Assembly (NCBI GenBank): GCA_911728435.2
Contig: OU452198.1
Span: forward strand, 2,666,001 to 2,730,000
Source of the DNA: Apoderus coryli
Lineage: Eukaryota > Arthropoda > Insecta > Coleoptera > Attelabidae
DNA length: 64,000 nt
Direction: 5' to 3'
Below the pieces are notes generated by a model that worked only from the letters and a program-made list of their open reading frames with translations, searched no databases and was not told the DNA's origin. Positions 19,721 to 29,440 of the stretch are shown here, piece by piece. Each line of letters opens with the position of its first letter. Position 1 is the first letter of the stretch. The translations under genes and the position numbers were made by a program.

Positions 19721-19912
19721 ATGGGGTTTGTTTACAATAATGTGATTAAACACCACAATACACCTACAAAGAATGATGTTTATATAAAAAAGAGGAAGAA
19801 AGAGATGATAAGCAACAGTACTAATTACAACAGCAACGGTTCCGGTTGTGTTATTACTAAAAAAAATCAAATATTCCTTCAATCCATTGGTTTAAAAATT
19901 CGAAAATATTAA
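19721..19912 (+). CDS. Small basic Polinton protein
   Basis: 63 codons, filling the gap between minor and major capsid genes with 27 bp before it and 2 bp after it. That spacing argues it is a real gene. Highly basic (YIKKRKKEM) with an Asn/Ser/Gly-rich middle and a C-terminal VITKKNQIFLQSIGLKI segment. The short 'L-[ST]-K-x-N-x-x-F-L-x-S-[IL]-G' ending is familiar from small Polinton proteins encoded before the capsid gene. Function unknown; possibly a capsid cement or core peptide. Confidence 0.6.
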   Translation: MGFVYNNVIKHHNTPTKNDVYIKKRKKEMISNSTNYNSNGSGCVITKKNQIFLQSIGLKIRKY

Positions 19913-19914
19913 AC

Positions 19915-21150
19915 ATGTCATCCTTATCTAATAAATTAAACATATTTGGAGAGCCTGTGTTTGACAATGCATTGTCTAACGTTCAAGAATATACATATAA
20001 ACCATACGGCAGCCCCGTATATAATAATTCCGATGAAGTTCGAATTCCGGTTAATTTCCAAGACTTAATATTAGACATTTCTGAGAGTTATATTTATATT
20101 GAAGGAACATTTCAAGCTGAGGATGATAAGAAATCCTGTTATTTATCAAACAATTCATTAGCGTTTCTTTTCGAAGAAATAAGATATGAGATTGGGAATG
20201 AGCAAGTCGCTATGATTAGGAAACCGGGGATTACAACTTCCCTGAAAACTATGGCATTATGTCCATATAGTCAAGAAAGAGGGCTTTGTAGTAGTGGCTG
20301 GGGCTTGTCCGAAGATTTACAAGATATCCTGGATCCAATTAGTCATGTTTTCAGCGGTAAATTGCCATTGAAATACTTATTTGGCATTGCTGAAGACTAT
20401 AAGGGCGCTTTCATTAATGTACGACACGAACTTATATTAATAATTGCTAGAAACTATAATAATAGTTATATTGGTGACGGAAGTGCTATTTTAAAAATAA
20501 ATAAAATTGAATGGAAAATTAATCACATAGTTCCCGAAGATAGTCAGAAGTTGAAACTGATGATGAAAATTAATAAAGGAGGACTAAATTCTCGAATTAA
20601 TATTGCATTTCGGTCTTGGGACTTATATGAACTACCGAAATTACGTGAAACTAGCTCAGATATATGGTCGATTAGAACAACTACTAGTCTCGAAAAACCA
20701 CGTTATATTATAATTGGCTTTCAAAATATTTCAAATTATGAAAACATCAATATGGATGCCACGCAATTTATACATGCAAACATTTCCAATATAAGAACAT
20801 ATTTAAACTCAACAGTGTATCCATATGAGAAATGGAATTTAGATTTCTCTAAAAAACTTTACGGAGCAGTATATCATACATATCAGAATATTCAACAAAA
20901 ATATTATAACACAGAACATTCCGACCCAATATTAAGCTTGGGTCAATTTCCAAACAACCCGGTTTTCATTATCGATTGTTCTTGTCAACCAGAGGCAATC
21001 AAACATTCTAGCGTTGATATCAAATTAGAATTTGAAACACGCGAATCGCAGTTTCCTGCAAATGTAAAAGTATATGCAATTATCATTCATGATTCTTATA
21101 TGATGTATAATATTTCAGACGGTGTAGTAAACACGAAATTAAGTTTATAA
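19915..21150 (+). CDS. MCP: Major capsid protein (double jelly-roll type)
   Basis: 411 codons, ATG at 19915, two bases after the previous stop. Predominantly short beta segments with no membrane span. Motifs that I associate with Polinton major capsid proteins include LAFLFEEIRYEIGNEQV in the first barrel and LKLMMKINKG...INIAFRSWDLYELPKL, then TSLEKPRYIIIGFQ, at the junction with the second barrel. A further block is HSSVDIKLEFETR near the end. The double jelly-roll builds hexameric (pseudo-T3) capsomers. Length is somewhat short for the family, but the ends look natural. The last gene of the rightward structural series; AATAAA-like signals follow within 60 bp. Confidence 0.85.
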   Translation: MSSLSNKLNIFGEPVFDNALSNVQEYTYKPYGSPVYNNSDEVRIPVNFQDLILDISESYIYIEGTFQAEDDKKSCYLSNNSLAFLFEEIRYEIGNEQVAMIRKPGITTSLKTMALCPYSQERGLCSSGWGLSEDLQDILDPISHVFSGKLPLKYLFGIAEDYKGAFINVRHELILIIARNYNNSYIGDGSAILKINKIEWKINHIVPEDSQKLKLMMKINKGGLNSRINIAFRSWDLYELPKLRETSSDIWSIRTTTSLEKPRYIIIGFQNISNYENINMDATQFIHANISNIRTYLNSTVYPYEKWNLDFSKKLYGAVYHTYQNIQQKYYNTEHSDPILSLGQFPNNPVFIIDCSCQPEAIKHSSVDIKLEFETRESQFPANVKVYAIIIHDSYMMYNISDGVVNTKLSL

Positions 21151-22141
21151 ATTAAATATTTGATTATGGAATGTAGGCATTGTATCACTAAAAAATTATA
21201 AATAAAATATATTATATAGTAAAATGATTTGTTTTATTTTTTTTATATATCTATTAGAATAAAAAAATTTATAATGTAAATGTGTTATATGAAAATAATC
21301 ATATTATTATCGATTTCCAAAAAAAAGAAAAAAGTTTAGACAAAAATTTGTAACAGTCAATAAATGTATTCTATTCTATCAATTGATTAGATATAAAGGT
21401 AAAATATATCATTTTACATCCAAAAACCCAACAAATAACGTATATCTTTATTTTGCTGCTGTGCAATAAACACACAGCTTACCTATTGTTCCCATATTAT
21501 CTATAAAAGAATCTATCTTTTCAGTTTTCCTATTATGTTTTGAAAAGCATATAATACACATGTGAATTTTAGTAAAATTAAATCAATTTAAATTCTTGAG
21601 AATGACATCTCACATAAAATATCTATGTTTATTGGTGTGCTAATACATTCCTACGGAAAAAGTCTAGACAAAAATTTGTAACAGGTAATAAAGTCAATTT
21701 ACCTATTGTTCCCATATTAACCATAAAAAAACCTCTCTTTTCATTTTTTCCTATTATGTTTTGAAAAGCATATAATATACATGTGAATTTTAGTAAATTA
21801 AATCAATTTAAATTCTGGAGAATGACATCTCACATATATATCTATTTTTATTGCTGTGTCAAGAAGATAGGAAAAAAACAAGCTTTTATAGTAGTAGTAG
21901 GTAGTATTTGGTGTTCACAGATACATCCAATAGATTAAAATTATTTTTGGGTATAATAGAATACAATAGAATGTGTAATAAAATGTATAGAAATAATTTT
22001 GTGGGTGGTGATAAACACCTATTGTTGCAATACTAACTACAAAAAAAAAAAAAAAAACACCTTTTTCAGTTATCACAGTAAACCCAGCATATATTTATAT
22101 ACACACAATAAAAGCAAAATTATATATACATAAAATAATTA
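21151..22141. other. Non-coding region with direct repeats
   Basis: A unit beginning ACCTATTGTTCCCATATTA and ending GAATGACATCTCACATA occurs at 21481-21634 and again at 21701-21857. Upstream of each is AGACAAAAATTTGTAACAG (about 21338 and 21666). A third, weaker trace lies near 22018. No gene is seen. It separates the major capsid gene (+) from the 22142 gene (-). Confidence 0.75.
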
Positions 22142-22555
22142 TTATACTGTATTATTATCTTCTTCTTCTTCATCGTTATCATCATCTTCATCATAATTTT
22201 TATTTCCTTCAATAAGATCGTCTAGGTGATATCTAACAACTATATCTGTCGGCATATATTGAATCGCATCAATTAAATACCGTTCTAAACCCAACTGAAT
22301 AATTTCCACACAAAATGTTTCCAATGTGATAAATCCATCTCGGTATTTATGACATAAATCACACCCCGTACTGAAGTCTTCTGCTTGTTGTAACACTTTA
22401 TTCATTATCTTATCATCGAAACACACATTATAATCATAATTTGCAGCATGTGAACGATCGAATTCAAGATCGTGAAATTGCGCTGCCATTCGATTCACTG
22501 CAGACGGCAGATCTGTTGCAGCCGGCCAGTTTTCTGATGAATACACCATCCACAT
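22142..22555 (-). CDS. Acidic-tailed Polinton protein, unknown
   Basis: 137 codons, ATG at 22555, the outermost gene on the right and reading inward. The globular part includes VNRMAAQFHDLEFDRSHAAN and a CDLCHKY Cys pair, followed by LDAIQY-like helices. The last 20 residues are almost entirely Asp/Glu (DEDDDNDEEEE). No known domain is recognised. Placement just inside the TIR mirrors the 5956 gene at the other end; both could be driven from TIR sequences, which carry TATATAAAG. Confidence 0.6.
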   Translation of the reverse strand: MWMVYSSENWPAATDLPSAVNRMAAQFHDLEFDRSHAANYDYNVCFDDKIMNKVLQQAEDFSTGCDLCHKYRDGFITLETFCVEIIQLGLERYLIDAIQYMPTDIVVRYHLDDLIEGNKNYDEDDDNDEEEEDNNTV

Positions 22556-22722
22556 GATTTTTAATAATTGAATGATCTAGAGGGAATAAATGCTGAGCAT
22601 TTTATATAATACCGAGTGTATACATATATATATATATATATATATTATTAGAAAAAAAGAATATGTGGGGGTTTCTCAAAATGATGTGGAAAGGATTAGT
22701 TTTTGACATATGCTAGTATAAG

Positions 22723-22901
22723 CCGTTTCTAGATCTCCTATCTCTATTCATGATTTGTTACAACCCTCTCTTTCTTCTTTATATAGTTGACACACACACA
22801 CACACACACGCATCTGTATATATTAGCCGTTTCTAGATCTCCCAATTTCTATTCATGCTGTGTAGTTTTCACATATTCTAGTATAAGCCGTTTCTAGATC
22901 T
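22723..22901 (-). repeat. Subterminal repeats CCGTTTCTAGATCT (3 copies)
   Basis: Copies start at 22723, 22827 and 22888, the inverse of the four left-end copies. Confidence 0.75.
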
Positions 22902-23015
22902 CTCATCTTTATTCATGATTTGTTTGATACACCCATTGGCTTACGTAATGGACGGGTTTCTCAAATGATTAGGGGAAAGGGTTGCTTTTGACATATGTAC
23001 ATATAAGCCGATCTT

Positions 23016-23077
23016 GGAATAGTCCCCCCACTCTTGTTTGTCACGTACGTGACAAACAAGAGTGGGGGGACTATTCC
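23016..23077. repeat. Perfect 62-bp palindrome in right TIR
   Basis: Identical to the left-end palindrome. It is extended by TT/AA on the outside, making the perfect stem two pairs longer. Confidence 0.9.
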
Positions 23078-23100
23078 AAAATCGGCTAATACACTCTACT

Positions 23101-23106
23101 AATATT
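23101..23106. repeat. Polinton target-site duplication (right)
   Basis: AATATT, identical to 5262-5267. Confidence 0.85.
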
Positions 23107-23290
23107 AATATTTGCTCGTAACTGCAATGGCACATTTTCGAGAAGCACAGAAAGTTGTTCTTGAAGAAATTGCAAATATTCTTCACCGCATAAAACAACT
23201 TCGTAAAAGTATGGAGCAATTAAATGCCCGTTAATAATAACACACCAAAGTTAATGCCAAAATGTCCTTCGTTTTCAATCGGATTGACAA
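23107..23290 (-). pseudogene. Transposase relic, part of the interrupted mariner
   Basis: Minus-strand translation gives FGINFGVLLLTG and then, in a shifted frame, HLIAPYFYEVVLCGEEYLQF and LQEQLSVLLENVPLQLRANI, followed by the Polinton insertion point. These resemble the segment between the first and second catalytic acids of mariner-like transposases. The matching next block (FQHDG-like) lies at 5235-5261 on the other side of the Polinton. Confidence 0.6.
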
Positions 23291-23501
23291 ATAACATGTC
23301 AACTTTTTTGTTATGCGTAAACATTTAACATAAAATGCACACATTAAATGACGATAAAACTATTTGGCAACCATTAGTTTTATTATTGATAGATATAATT
23401 GCAGTTTGTTTCCAGAGCCTCATTGCTTAAAAGTTGTGAAAGTTGCGAATTCTTGATAATAGTTTTTCCTACAAATTTGCTTTTAATTTTTTAACGAATC
23501 A

Positions 23502-23532
23502 AGAGCTGGGACATCGAGTTTTGCTCACCCTG
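23502..23532 (-). repeat. Right inverted repeat of the mariner relic
   Basis: Inverse of 5019-5049, one mismatch, followed by TA. Confidence 0.8.
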
Positions 23533-23559
23533 TACAGGAAGTATTTACAACAAATATTC

Positions 23560-24529
23560 AAATTGTTGACCATTTTGTTCCATACACAATCTAGAGCATT
23601 TTTGGACCCTATTTGCCGCATTTAACATTTCAATATTTGATATTGATTTAAGAACTTTGTTCCAGCATTTCCCTTGAAGTTATTCTTTTCCAGATCTTTA
23701 ATTCTACCTCAAACTAAAAAACCAAGGGGCGTCAGATAGGGTGATCTTGGTCCCTGCTTCTCCATCCAATTAACGCCAAATCTTTTGGCGGTGTACCCTG
23801 TTGGAAGTAGACGTGGTTTAGTTGAATCAAGGGCAAATTGTCTAAGAATGGATCAATGTGTTGTTGCAGACTATTTAAGTATCGTTCTGAAGTAAGTATC
23901 CAACATATATGGAGAAAGAAATTTTCCTTGATAAATTCCTACCCACACATTAAAACTATAACCTCCTCGATTACACACTTCAATCGTGACATGTGGCTCG
24001 CATTGTCGTGGTGCAGAGTGATCCGTCTTCGGCGGTTGGTTTTCCTGATTTCTTGGAAGACAACTCGCAAACAAATGGTTGTGTACCACTCAGAATTGAC
24101 TGTTCTGCGTTGTTCTAGTGGTACGGTTGCGACATGTCCAGTTTTTCCGAAAAAACAGGCGACCATTTGCTTGGAAGTGCCTCGTGCGCGAACAACTTTT
24201 GTTGGATTTGGCTCATCTTGAAACACCCATACAGTCGAGTGCTGTTTACTTTCGAGCTCATACGCGTAAATCCAAAATTTATCACCAGTCACGATGTCAG
24301 AGACGTGTTTCGAAGCACCGCGATCGTATTTTTTGAGCATTTCTTTCCACCAATCGACACGAGCCTTTTTTTGAACGATTGACAAATTGTGTGGGATCCA
24401 ACGCGAACAAATTTTTTTGACAGTCAAATGTTTATGCAATATTGAATGTATGCTGGTCCCACTAATGCCTAAGGTTGTCTCAATCTCTTGATAGGTCACA
24501 TGACGATCTTGCAATATCAGTTCGCGCAC
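23560..24529 (-). pseudogene. Chimeric mariner-type transposase relic
   Basis: From 24529 leftward the frame encodes a mariner transposase middle: a helix-turn-helix-like block (VTYQEIETTLGISGTSIHSI), then WWKEMLKKYDRGASKHVSDI, the first catalytic region TGDKFWIYAYE, VWVFQDEPNPTKV and HHDNASH with the second Asp. At about 23985 it switches to a different transposase, recognisable as VWVGIYQGKFLSP, then in other frames QQHIDPFLDNLPLIQLNHVYF. The N-terminus and the third catalytic acid are missing and the frames shift several times. It is a dead mosaic of two mariner-like copies. Confidence 0.75.
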
Positions 24530-24539
24530 AGCATCAATG

Positions 24540-25138
24540 GTGTCGCGTCCACAGCTATTTTTTTGTATTGTTATTGTTATATTTCCTTAGTTTTAATTTA
24601 ATGCGTATTTCATTCTATATTTCCTAATGACTTAAGTATTCCAATTACTGAATACTCTTGTCATTTAGTTTTAATTAATTCAATTTCTTAATGTGTCGTT
24701 GTGCCGTGTAAATATGCCTTAAGAACCTTACTTATCGCGCACGCGCACCGCGAGAGACATTTTTCATATTTTTGCACATTCTTAGAAAAACCGCTGAACC
24801 GTTGGCACCCGCTGCTTTGGTTTACCTTAAAGTTTTTAATTGTTCGCTAATTCTTATTGAATTACATATTTATAATCGCAAACTGTGTTGTATGTATATG
24901 TGTATGTGATTTGGACTGTGGTTTTGGAGTGGAGAAAGTGGAGAAAAGGCTGGTCAGCATATACTAGACAGTAAAGCCGCAACGTGAGTACTCGAAACTT
25001 ATTATATTAAGTAGGTTTTTAAGGCTTACGTTCTACCTAAAATAGGAACTAGGATAATTTTCATAAAATCGTTGAAAAATTACAAAAAAAAAACCATCGG
25101 AAATGATGGAAAACTTGTAATATTTTCATTCATAGGGT
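24540..25138. other. No gene recognised
   Basis: AT-rich. A 'cgcgcacgcgcaccgcgag' GC island near 24739 is the only contrast. No domain signal. Confidence 0.4.
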
Positions 25139-25375
25139 ATGCAATACATTGATAATAATTACGGAAAAATATTTCAGACGCCTGGAGATATAGAAGAAAA
25201 AATACAATCACAAATAAACAAAGCATTGAAGAGAAAAATACATCAGCATGTACAACCGTATCTTCTAGTACAAGGACCAATAAACAAAATTGAAAATAGT
25301 TATATCGTAATTGACAAGTTACATTTTCATATACATCAGTTTTAAAAGGCTTAGATATATTGTTCAAGTGTTTTT
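25139..25375 (+). pseudogene. Frameshifted fragment of a repetitive arthropod ORF (possible)
   Basis: The frame from 25139 reads GDIEEKIQSQINKALKRKIHQH and IENSYIVIDKLHFHIHQF. After one base of shift, LKGLDILFKCFL continues. The ending 'hydrophobic-VIDK...LKALD.CFK' matches a C-terminal pattern I recall in repeated, probably transposon-derived arthropod genes. No class can be named. The frameshift at about 25340 marks it as dead. Confidence 0.35.
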
Positions 25376-26967
25376 TATAATGTATAATAATAAATAACAA
25401 TTTTCTTTCAATAATACTGCTTTAATCTAATCAAGTTCGCAATAGATATAATTATTATTGACTCAATAATAATACACTACAAGATATAATTATTAAATTA
25501 AGAAAAGTTAGAAATGGTACCAAACAGCTTAAAGCTTGCATTGAAAGAATGTAATTTCCAAGTAATAAAAAGTACCCTTGTAACCAATGAAACGCTATTG
25601 TTGTATGGACATTCAATCTTATCGTTTGTAATAAAATCGAGATTCAATTTAATTATATGTATGAATTACAATCAAGGAATCACTATAATTGAATTGTTCA
25701 ATGGCATCCAATAATAAGTTTTATTTAAAAAAACAATGTCTTCTTATTATTTTCCAATAATAAGCGTTCGCTTGATTGAAATTTAACTATGTCCGAGGAA
25801 TACTTAGTATAGCATATCATTGAATGAAATGGTGAATTTTTGAAAACACAATAGTGTTTTTTCCGTGTATGATCCAACAGAAATTTTACCCGGAAACATT
25901 TTTCTAACTAGATTTGATGGTTATGCGAATGCGGAGGGTTTTGAAATTAGAGACCAGTTTAAAAAAAGGAGCATTTGCATGGCAAAATGCTAGAAATTTG
26001 CAAACCTGAATCTACCAGATTTAGTAGAAAATCTACTACGTTGGCAACCCTGCTAGCCGCACTGCTTTCAGCGGGCGTGAAAAGTAAGAAGCAATGGCAA
26101 CCGGAACGTTTCGTTTGTTTTCGAGATTTTCGGCGAGTGATCCTTCTATATGTTATATGTTCGGTGCCACAACGGCCGAGTGTTTCACGAAAAACACTTC
26201 CATTGTATTTCACTAAAGGTATGTGCTACTGTCAAACGCGACGGCCAGCAATTCTACCGTAAACGTACCTTAAAGGCTCCAACCTTTCGAAAGCAATGCA
26301 TTGGACCTCTTCTGTCAATCCATCGTCCGGGAAAATGAAATTCGCATTTACATAGCATGGATTTCGTTGTTGGCCTCAAACACTAATATTGAGAGATCCT
26401 CTAAATAATTTTTTGCATAAGTCTCATTCGTTTTGTCTAAGCGAACCCTTATGTGCACTATTCTACCCCATATTATTATCGATATCTCAACATATTGGGG
26501 GCTGTACCCCGTCTGGCTATATACATTTCATCTGTCCAACTGGAAAGCAGCACCTGCCGTTTGGGAGAAATTGAAAATAATATCGGCATCGTATATATCA
26601 GCTGATATATACGGCAAGTATATTTTATATTATTAAAAAAATGTGTAATCGTCGTCGTCGCGTGTGCCAGGTATAAAATGTTTCTGTCTTCTTTCTTCGA
26701 GTGGAATGAACCTGATGTTAATGTACCTATATGTAAAATTTTGTTGTTACTAAGGCGGCTTCACATTACCTACTTTACAGTGCGATATTGCTGCAACGTA
26801 CTCAAGACTGGTGGTTAGATTCATTGAATCAGAATTAATCTGGATCACCTGATGATTTGTCTATACCTACTCAGCAAAGAACAGAGTGTATTTGTTTCGT
26901 ACTTGGTTGCCAAATTGCTTATTTTAATAGACGTTTGTTTGTAGGGGTATATTCAGTAGTAATACCC
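25376..26967. other. No gene recognised
   Basis: Several short open frames on both strands (25514, 25959-26338, 26389-26636) with no recognisable domain. The overlap on both strands suggests chance. Confidence 0.4.
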
Positions 26968-27237
26968 CTAGGGTCTTGATAATACCGAGATAATTTTATC
27001 ATAGAGAATGCCGAAAGATTTTCTTGCATCTCGCGCATTTTTGAATATCACACTGGTAAACGGGGCGAATACAATTTTGAAGTCATTGAAGTATTTTTCC
27101 TGGAGTAGCCTACTCGTAGTATTCCAAATTGTTTTTACAGTTGCTTCTTTATATTCAGTTTCGTCAGCTTTTCTCATATTTACCGCATAATCTTTCAATA
27201 TATTAGCCAAATTATGCAAACTCGCATGCAATACCAA
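26968..27237 (-). pseudogene. Fragment of a repetitive ORF, unknown class
   Basis: 89 codons: LANILKDYAVNMRKADETEY, then KEATVKTIWNTTSRLLQEKY and FKNARDARKSF. This resembles the N-terminal helical part of DUF3504/Crypton-like or ZMYM-type arthropod repetitive proteins, by recall only. Nothing continues it on either side, so it is a fragment. Confidence 0.35.
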
Positions 27238-27699
27238 ATCTTCGCGACATTTTTAAACCAGTTGTCAGTTTAACGTTTAATTAATTTTTAATAAAAAAAA
27301 ACACCAAATTGAAAACACCACATGTAGGGTATTATCGCTGTAATCCAGAGGTGATTGGATGAAATTTGACACATGACTTAAAATTAAGTAATTTGATTGG
27401 TTACTATATTTAGTAAAAAATTATCGAGTTAACGAACACAGACTTCAAAACATCGAGAGTTTCTCTTAAGCCGGCCATACACACTACGGTGTACCGGATT
27501 CAGCCGACGCACAGTGGAGTATTTAACCGGAAAACCTGGTCAAAAATACATCGCTATTGAAAGTGCACCAGCCTCGGATGCTGTAGAATGGGTGTCCCCA
27601 GTTTTTCTTTAATTTCTTTATTATTTTTGAGTTTTATATTGGATAATTTACACTAAAAATCTTCTCAAAATAGTATATAAGCTTTTTCATGTAAAACTA

Positions 27700-29015
27700 C
27701 CTTCTTCTTAAAATGCCGTACACTTCTAGTGCGTTGACAACTATCTCATCATAATAAGGGTCCTTGCTTCCGCAGCGCGACAGAGCTCGCCCGTATTGCT
27801 AATGCCTGTCCAGTTCTTGATGTTTCTCAACCAGGACATCTGTTTACGTCCTACTCCTCTCTTCCCTTCAATTTTTCCTTGGAGAATTATCTGTGGTATT
27901 TTGTACTTCTCTCCTCGTAGTATGTGGCCCAGGTATCCAATTTTCCGCTTCTTGATTATGTTGAAAAGTTCTCTTTCGCATCCCGCCCTTCTAAGAACGT
28001 CTTCATTTCGAACTCGGTCTACCCACGATATACGTAGCATCTTTCTTAGACACCACATTTCAAAAGCCTCAAGCTTGTTTATCGACCGGATCTTCAGAGT
28101 CCATGTTTCCATTCCATATAACAGGATGGACCAGACGTAACACTGCACCATTCTGCATCTTAATTTGAGGGACAATGTCAGGTTGCAAAGAAAAGTTCTT
28201 AGGCTTGTGAAAGCTTGCCTCGCTTGTTGTATGCGACAGCAAATTTCCTGTTCGGGATTCCATTGTTCATTTATGTTGGTTCCAAGGTATTGAAAGTTTT
28301 GCACTCGTTCAATAGGTTGGTCTTCCAAGTTTAACACAGCATTTTGAGGAGGGTTTCTGCTTACTATCATGTACTTTGTCTTTTGTATGTTTATTTTGAG
28401 ACAATTCCCCTTTCCAACTGTATTTATCTGTTCCAGCATTAGTTGTAAGTCCTCTTCACTGTCAGCAATGATTACGGTGTCGTCTGCATACCGTATGTTG
28501 TTAATTGGTATACCATTTACTTTAATCCCACACTCTAAGTCTTCCAGCGCCTCAGAAAATATATTTTCGACGTATAAGTTAAATAGTATTGGTGACAGTA
28601 TGCACCCTTGTCGAACCCCCTTTAGAACTTTAAATTCGTCTGTTGTTAGTGATTTCTCAAATCTTACACAGGCTTTTTGATTCCAGTATAGATTTTGGAT
28701 GATTCTGATATCTTTTGCGCCAATATTGGCATTGTGCAGAAGTTTCAACAAGGTGTCGTGTCTAACATTGTCGAAGGCCTTCTCGTAATCAATAAACAGC
28801 ATATATATGTCTTTTCGTTGGTCTAAGCTGTTTTGTACTAAAGTATTCAGGCAGAAAACGGCTTCACGAGTCCCCATTCCGCTTTTAAAACCAAACTGTG
28901 TGTCTCCGCTTAGATCTTTTAGTTTATTGAACATTCTAGAGTGTAGAATACGAAGGAATACCTTCAGCAGATGACTCATTAGGCTGATAAGGCGATGGTC
29001 TTTACATTTCGTGGC
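27700..29015 (-). pseudogene. RTE-type LINE fragment, reverse transcriptase open over 412 codons
   Basis: From 28979 leftward an uninterrupted frame covers most of an RTE-clade reverse transcriptase: LFIDYEKAFDNVRHDTLLKL (first catalytic Asp), LKGVRQGCILSPILFNLYVE, NIRYADDTVIIADS (catalytic Asp pair), LKINIQKTKYMIVSR, and the C-terminal VWSILLYGMETWTLK and KIGYLGHILRGEKY, then RKQMSWLRNIKNWTG. In-frame residues upstream to about 29013 (KDHRLISLM) belong to the same protein. The endonuclease and the first RT blocks are missing, so it is 5'-truncated. A second copy of the same clade is at 61.0-63.8 kb. Confidence 0.85.
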
Positions 29016-29030
29016 GTTGCGTTGGTAAAA

Positions 29031-29440
29031 CTATACACATGGACAATAAAAAAAACATATTTTATTTAAGGTTTTAATGAAATAAGAGAAAAAATTGTCA
29101 AACTGAGAATCACTGAGCCTATTATCTTCTTCTTCGTCGCTAGTTTCGATGTTCTCCAGTGTTAATTCAGGGAGTAAAAGATTCAGGGTTTCTGAACTAA
29201 AAGGCTTACTTCTTTTTCTTGGCTTTGGCCTATTGCTGCTTAAAAGTGGATCGAATGATAATAAGAGCCTGTTCAATATGTCTCTATTGCATTTTATTCT
29301 GTCAAATTTTCGAGAGAAGGTCTGCCTATACAGTCTTAAATGTTTGTTTCGGGCCTCGGCAACTTCCTCCGAGAGCTGTCCTATTGGCAATAATGACAGT
29401 AGCACTCCCATCGTTGGTGTTTGCAAACCCAGCCTTTGGT
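29031..29440 (-). pseudogene. C-terminal fragment of an unclassified repetitive ORF
   Basis: 131 codons: LPIGQLSEEVAEARNKHLRL, YRQTFSRKFDRIKCNRDIL, NRLLLSFDPLL and an acidic tail. I recall the LPIGQ-SEE-A-E-xNK pattern as the ending of a repeated insect gene of unknown transposon class. Here the upstream part is gone. It abuts the truncated RTE at 29015. Confidence 0.45.

Larger units (their letters stand above)
5268..23100. mobile_element. Complete Polinton (Maverick) element
   Basis: A 17,833-bp element with terminal inverted repeats of about 395 bp that begin AG...and end ...CT, and a 6-bp AATATT duplication. It carries the diagnostic set: protein-primed family B DNA polymerase, retroviral-type integrase, packaging ATPase, adenovirus-type protease, minor capsid and major capsid. 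No stop codon interrupts any of these frames. The only irregularity is the protease frame, which starts without ATG in the -1 frame of its neighbour. Polintons are integrated virus-like elements that excise, replicate with their own polymerase and reintegrate by the integrase, and the capsid genes suggest a virion stage. I estimate the two inverted repeats at about 97% identity by eye, which implies a moderately young insertion. Confidence 0.95.
22700..23100 (-). repeat. Polinton right terminal inverted repeat
   Basis: Reverse complement of the left TIR, with a longer CA tract. Ends in CTACT at 23100 and is followed by AATATT. Confidence 0.9.
5019..23532 (-). mobile_element. Tc1/mariner relic interrupted by the Polinton
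   Basis: A 31-bp sequence beginning CAGGGTGAGCGAAACTCG at 5019 is repeated in inverse orientation at 23502-23532 with one mismatch. Each is flanked on the outside by TA (5017-5018 and 23533-23534), the target duplication of Tc1/mariner elements. Without the Polinton and its target duplication the element would be only about 0.68 kb, so it was already internally deleted. The minus-strand remains are transposase-like: FGINFGVLLLTG and LQFLQEQLSVLLENVPLQL before the insertion (23107-23290), and a block resembling the second catalytic motif (FQHDG...AP) just left of the Polinton (about 5235-5261). The Polinton therefore landed inside the old transposase gene. Confidence 0.75.

Noticed and set aside
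24710..24790. CpG-rich patch as a host promoter
   Set aside because: Too short and without any downstream coding exon to support it.
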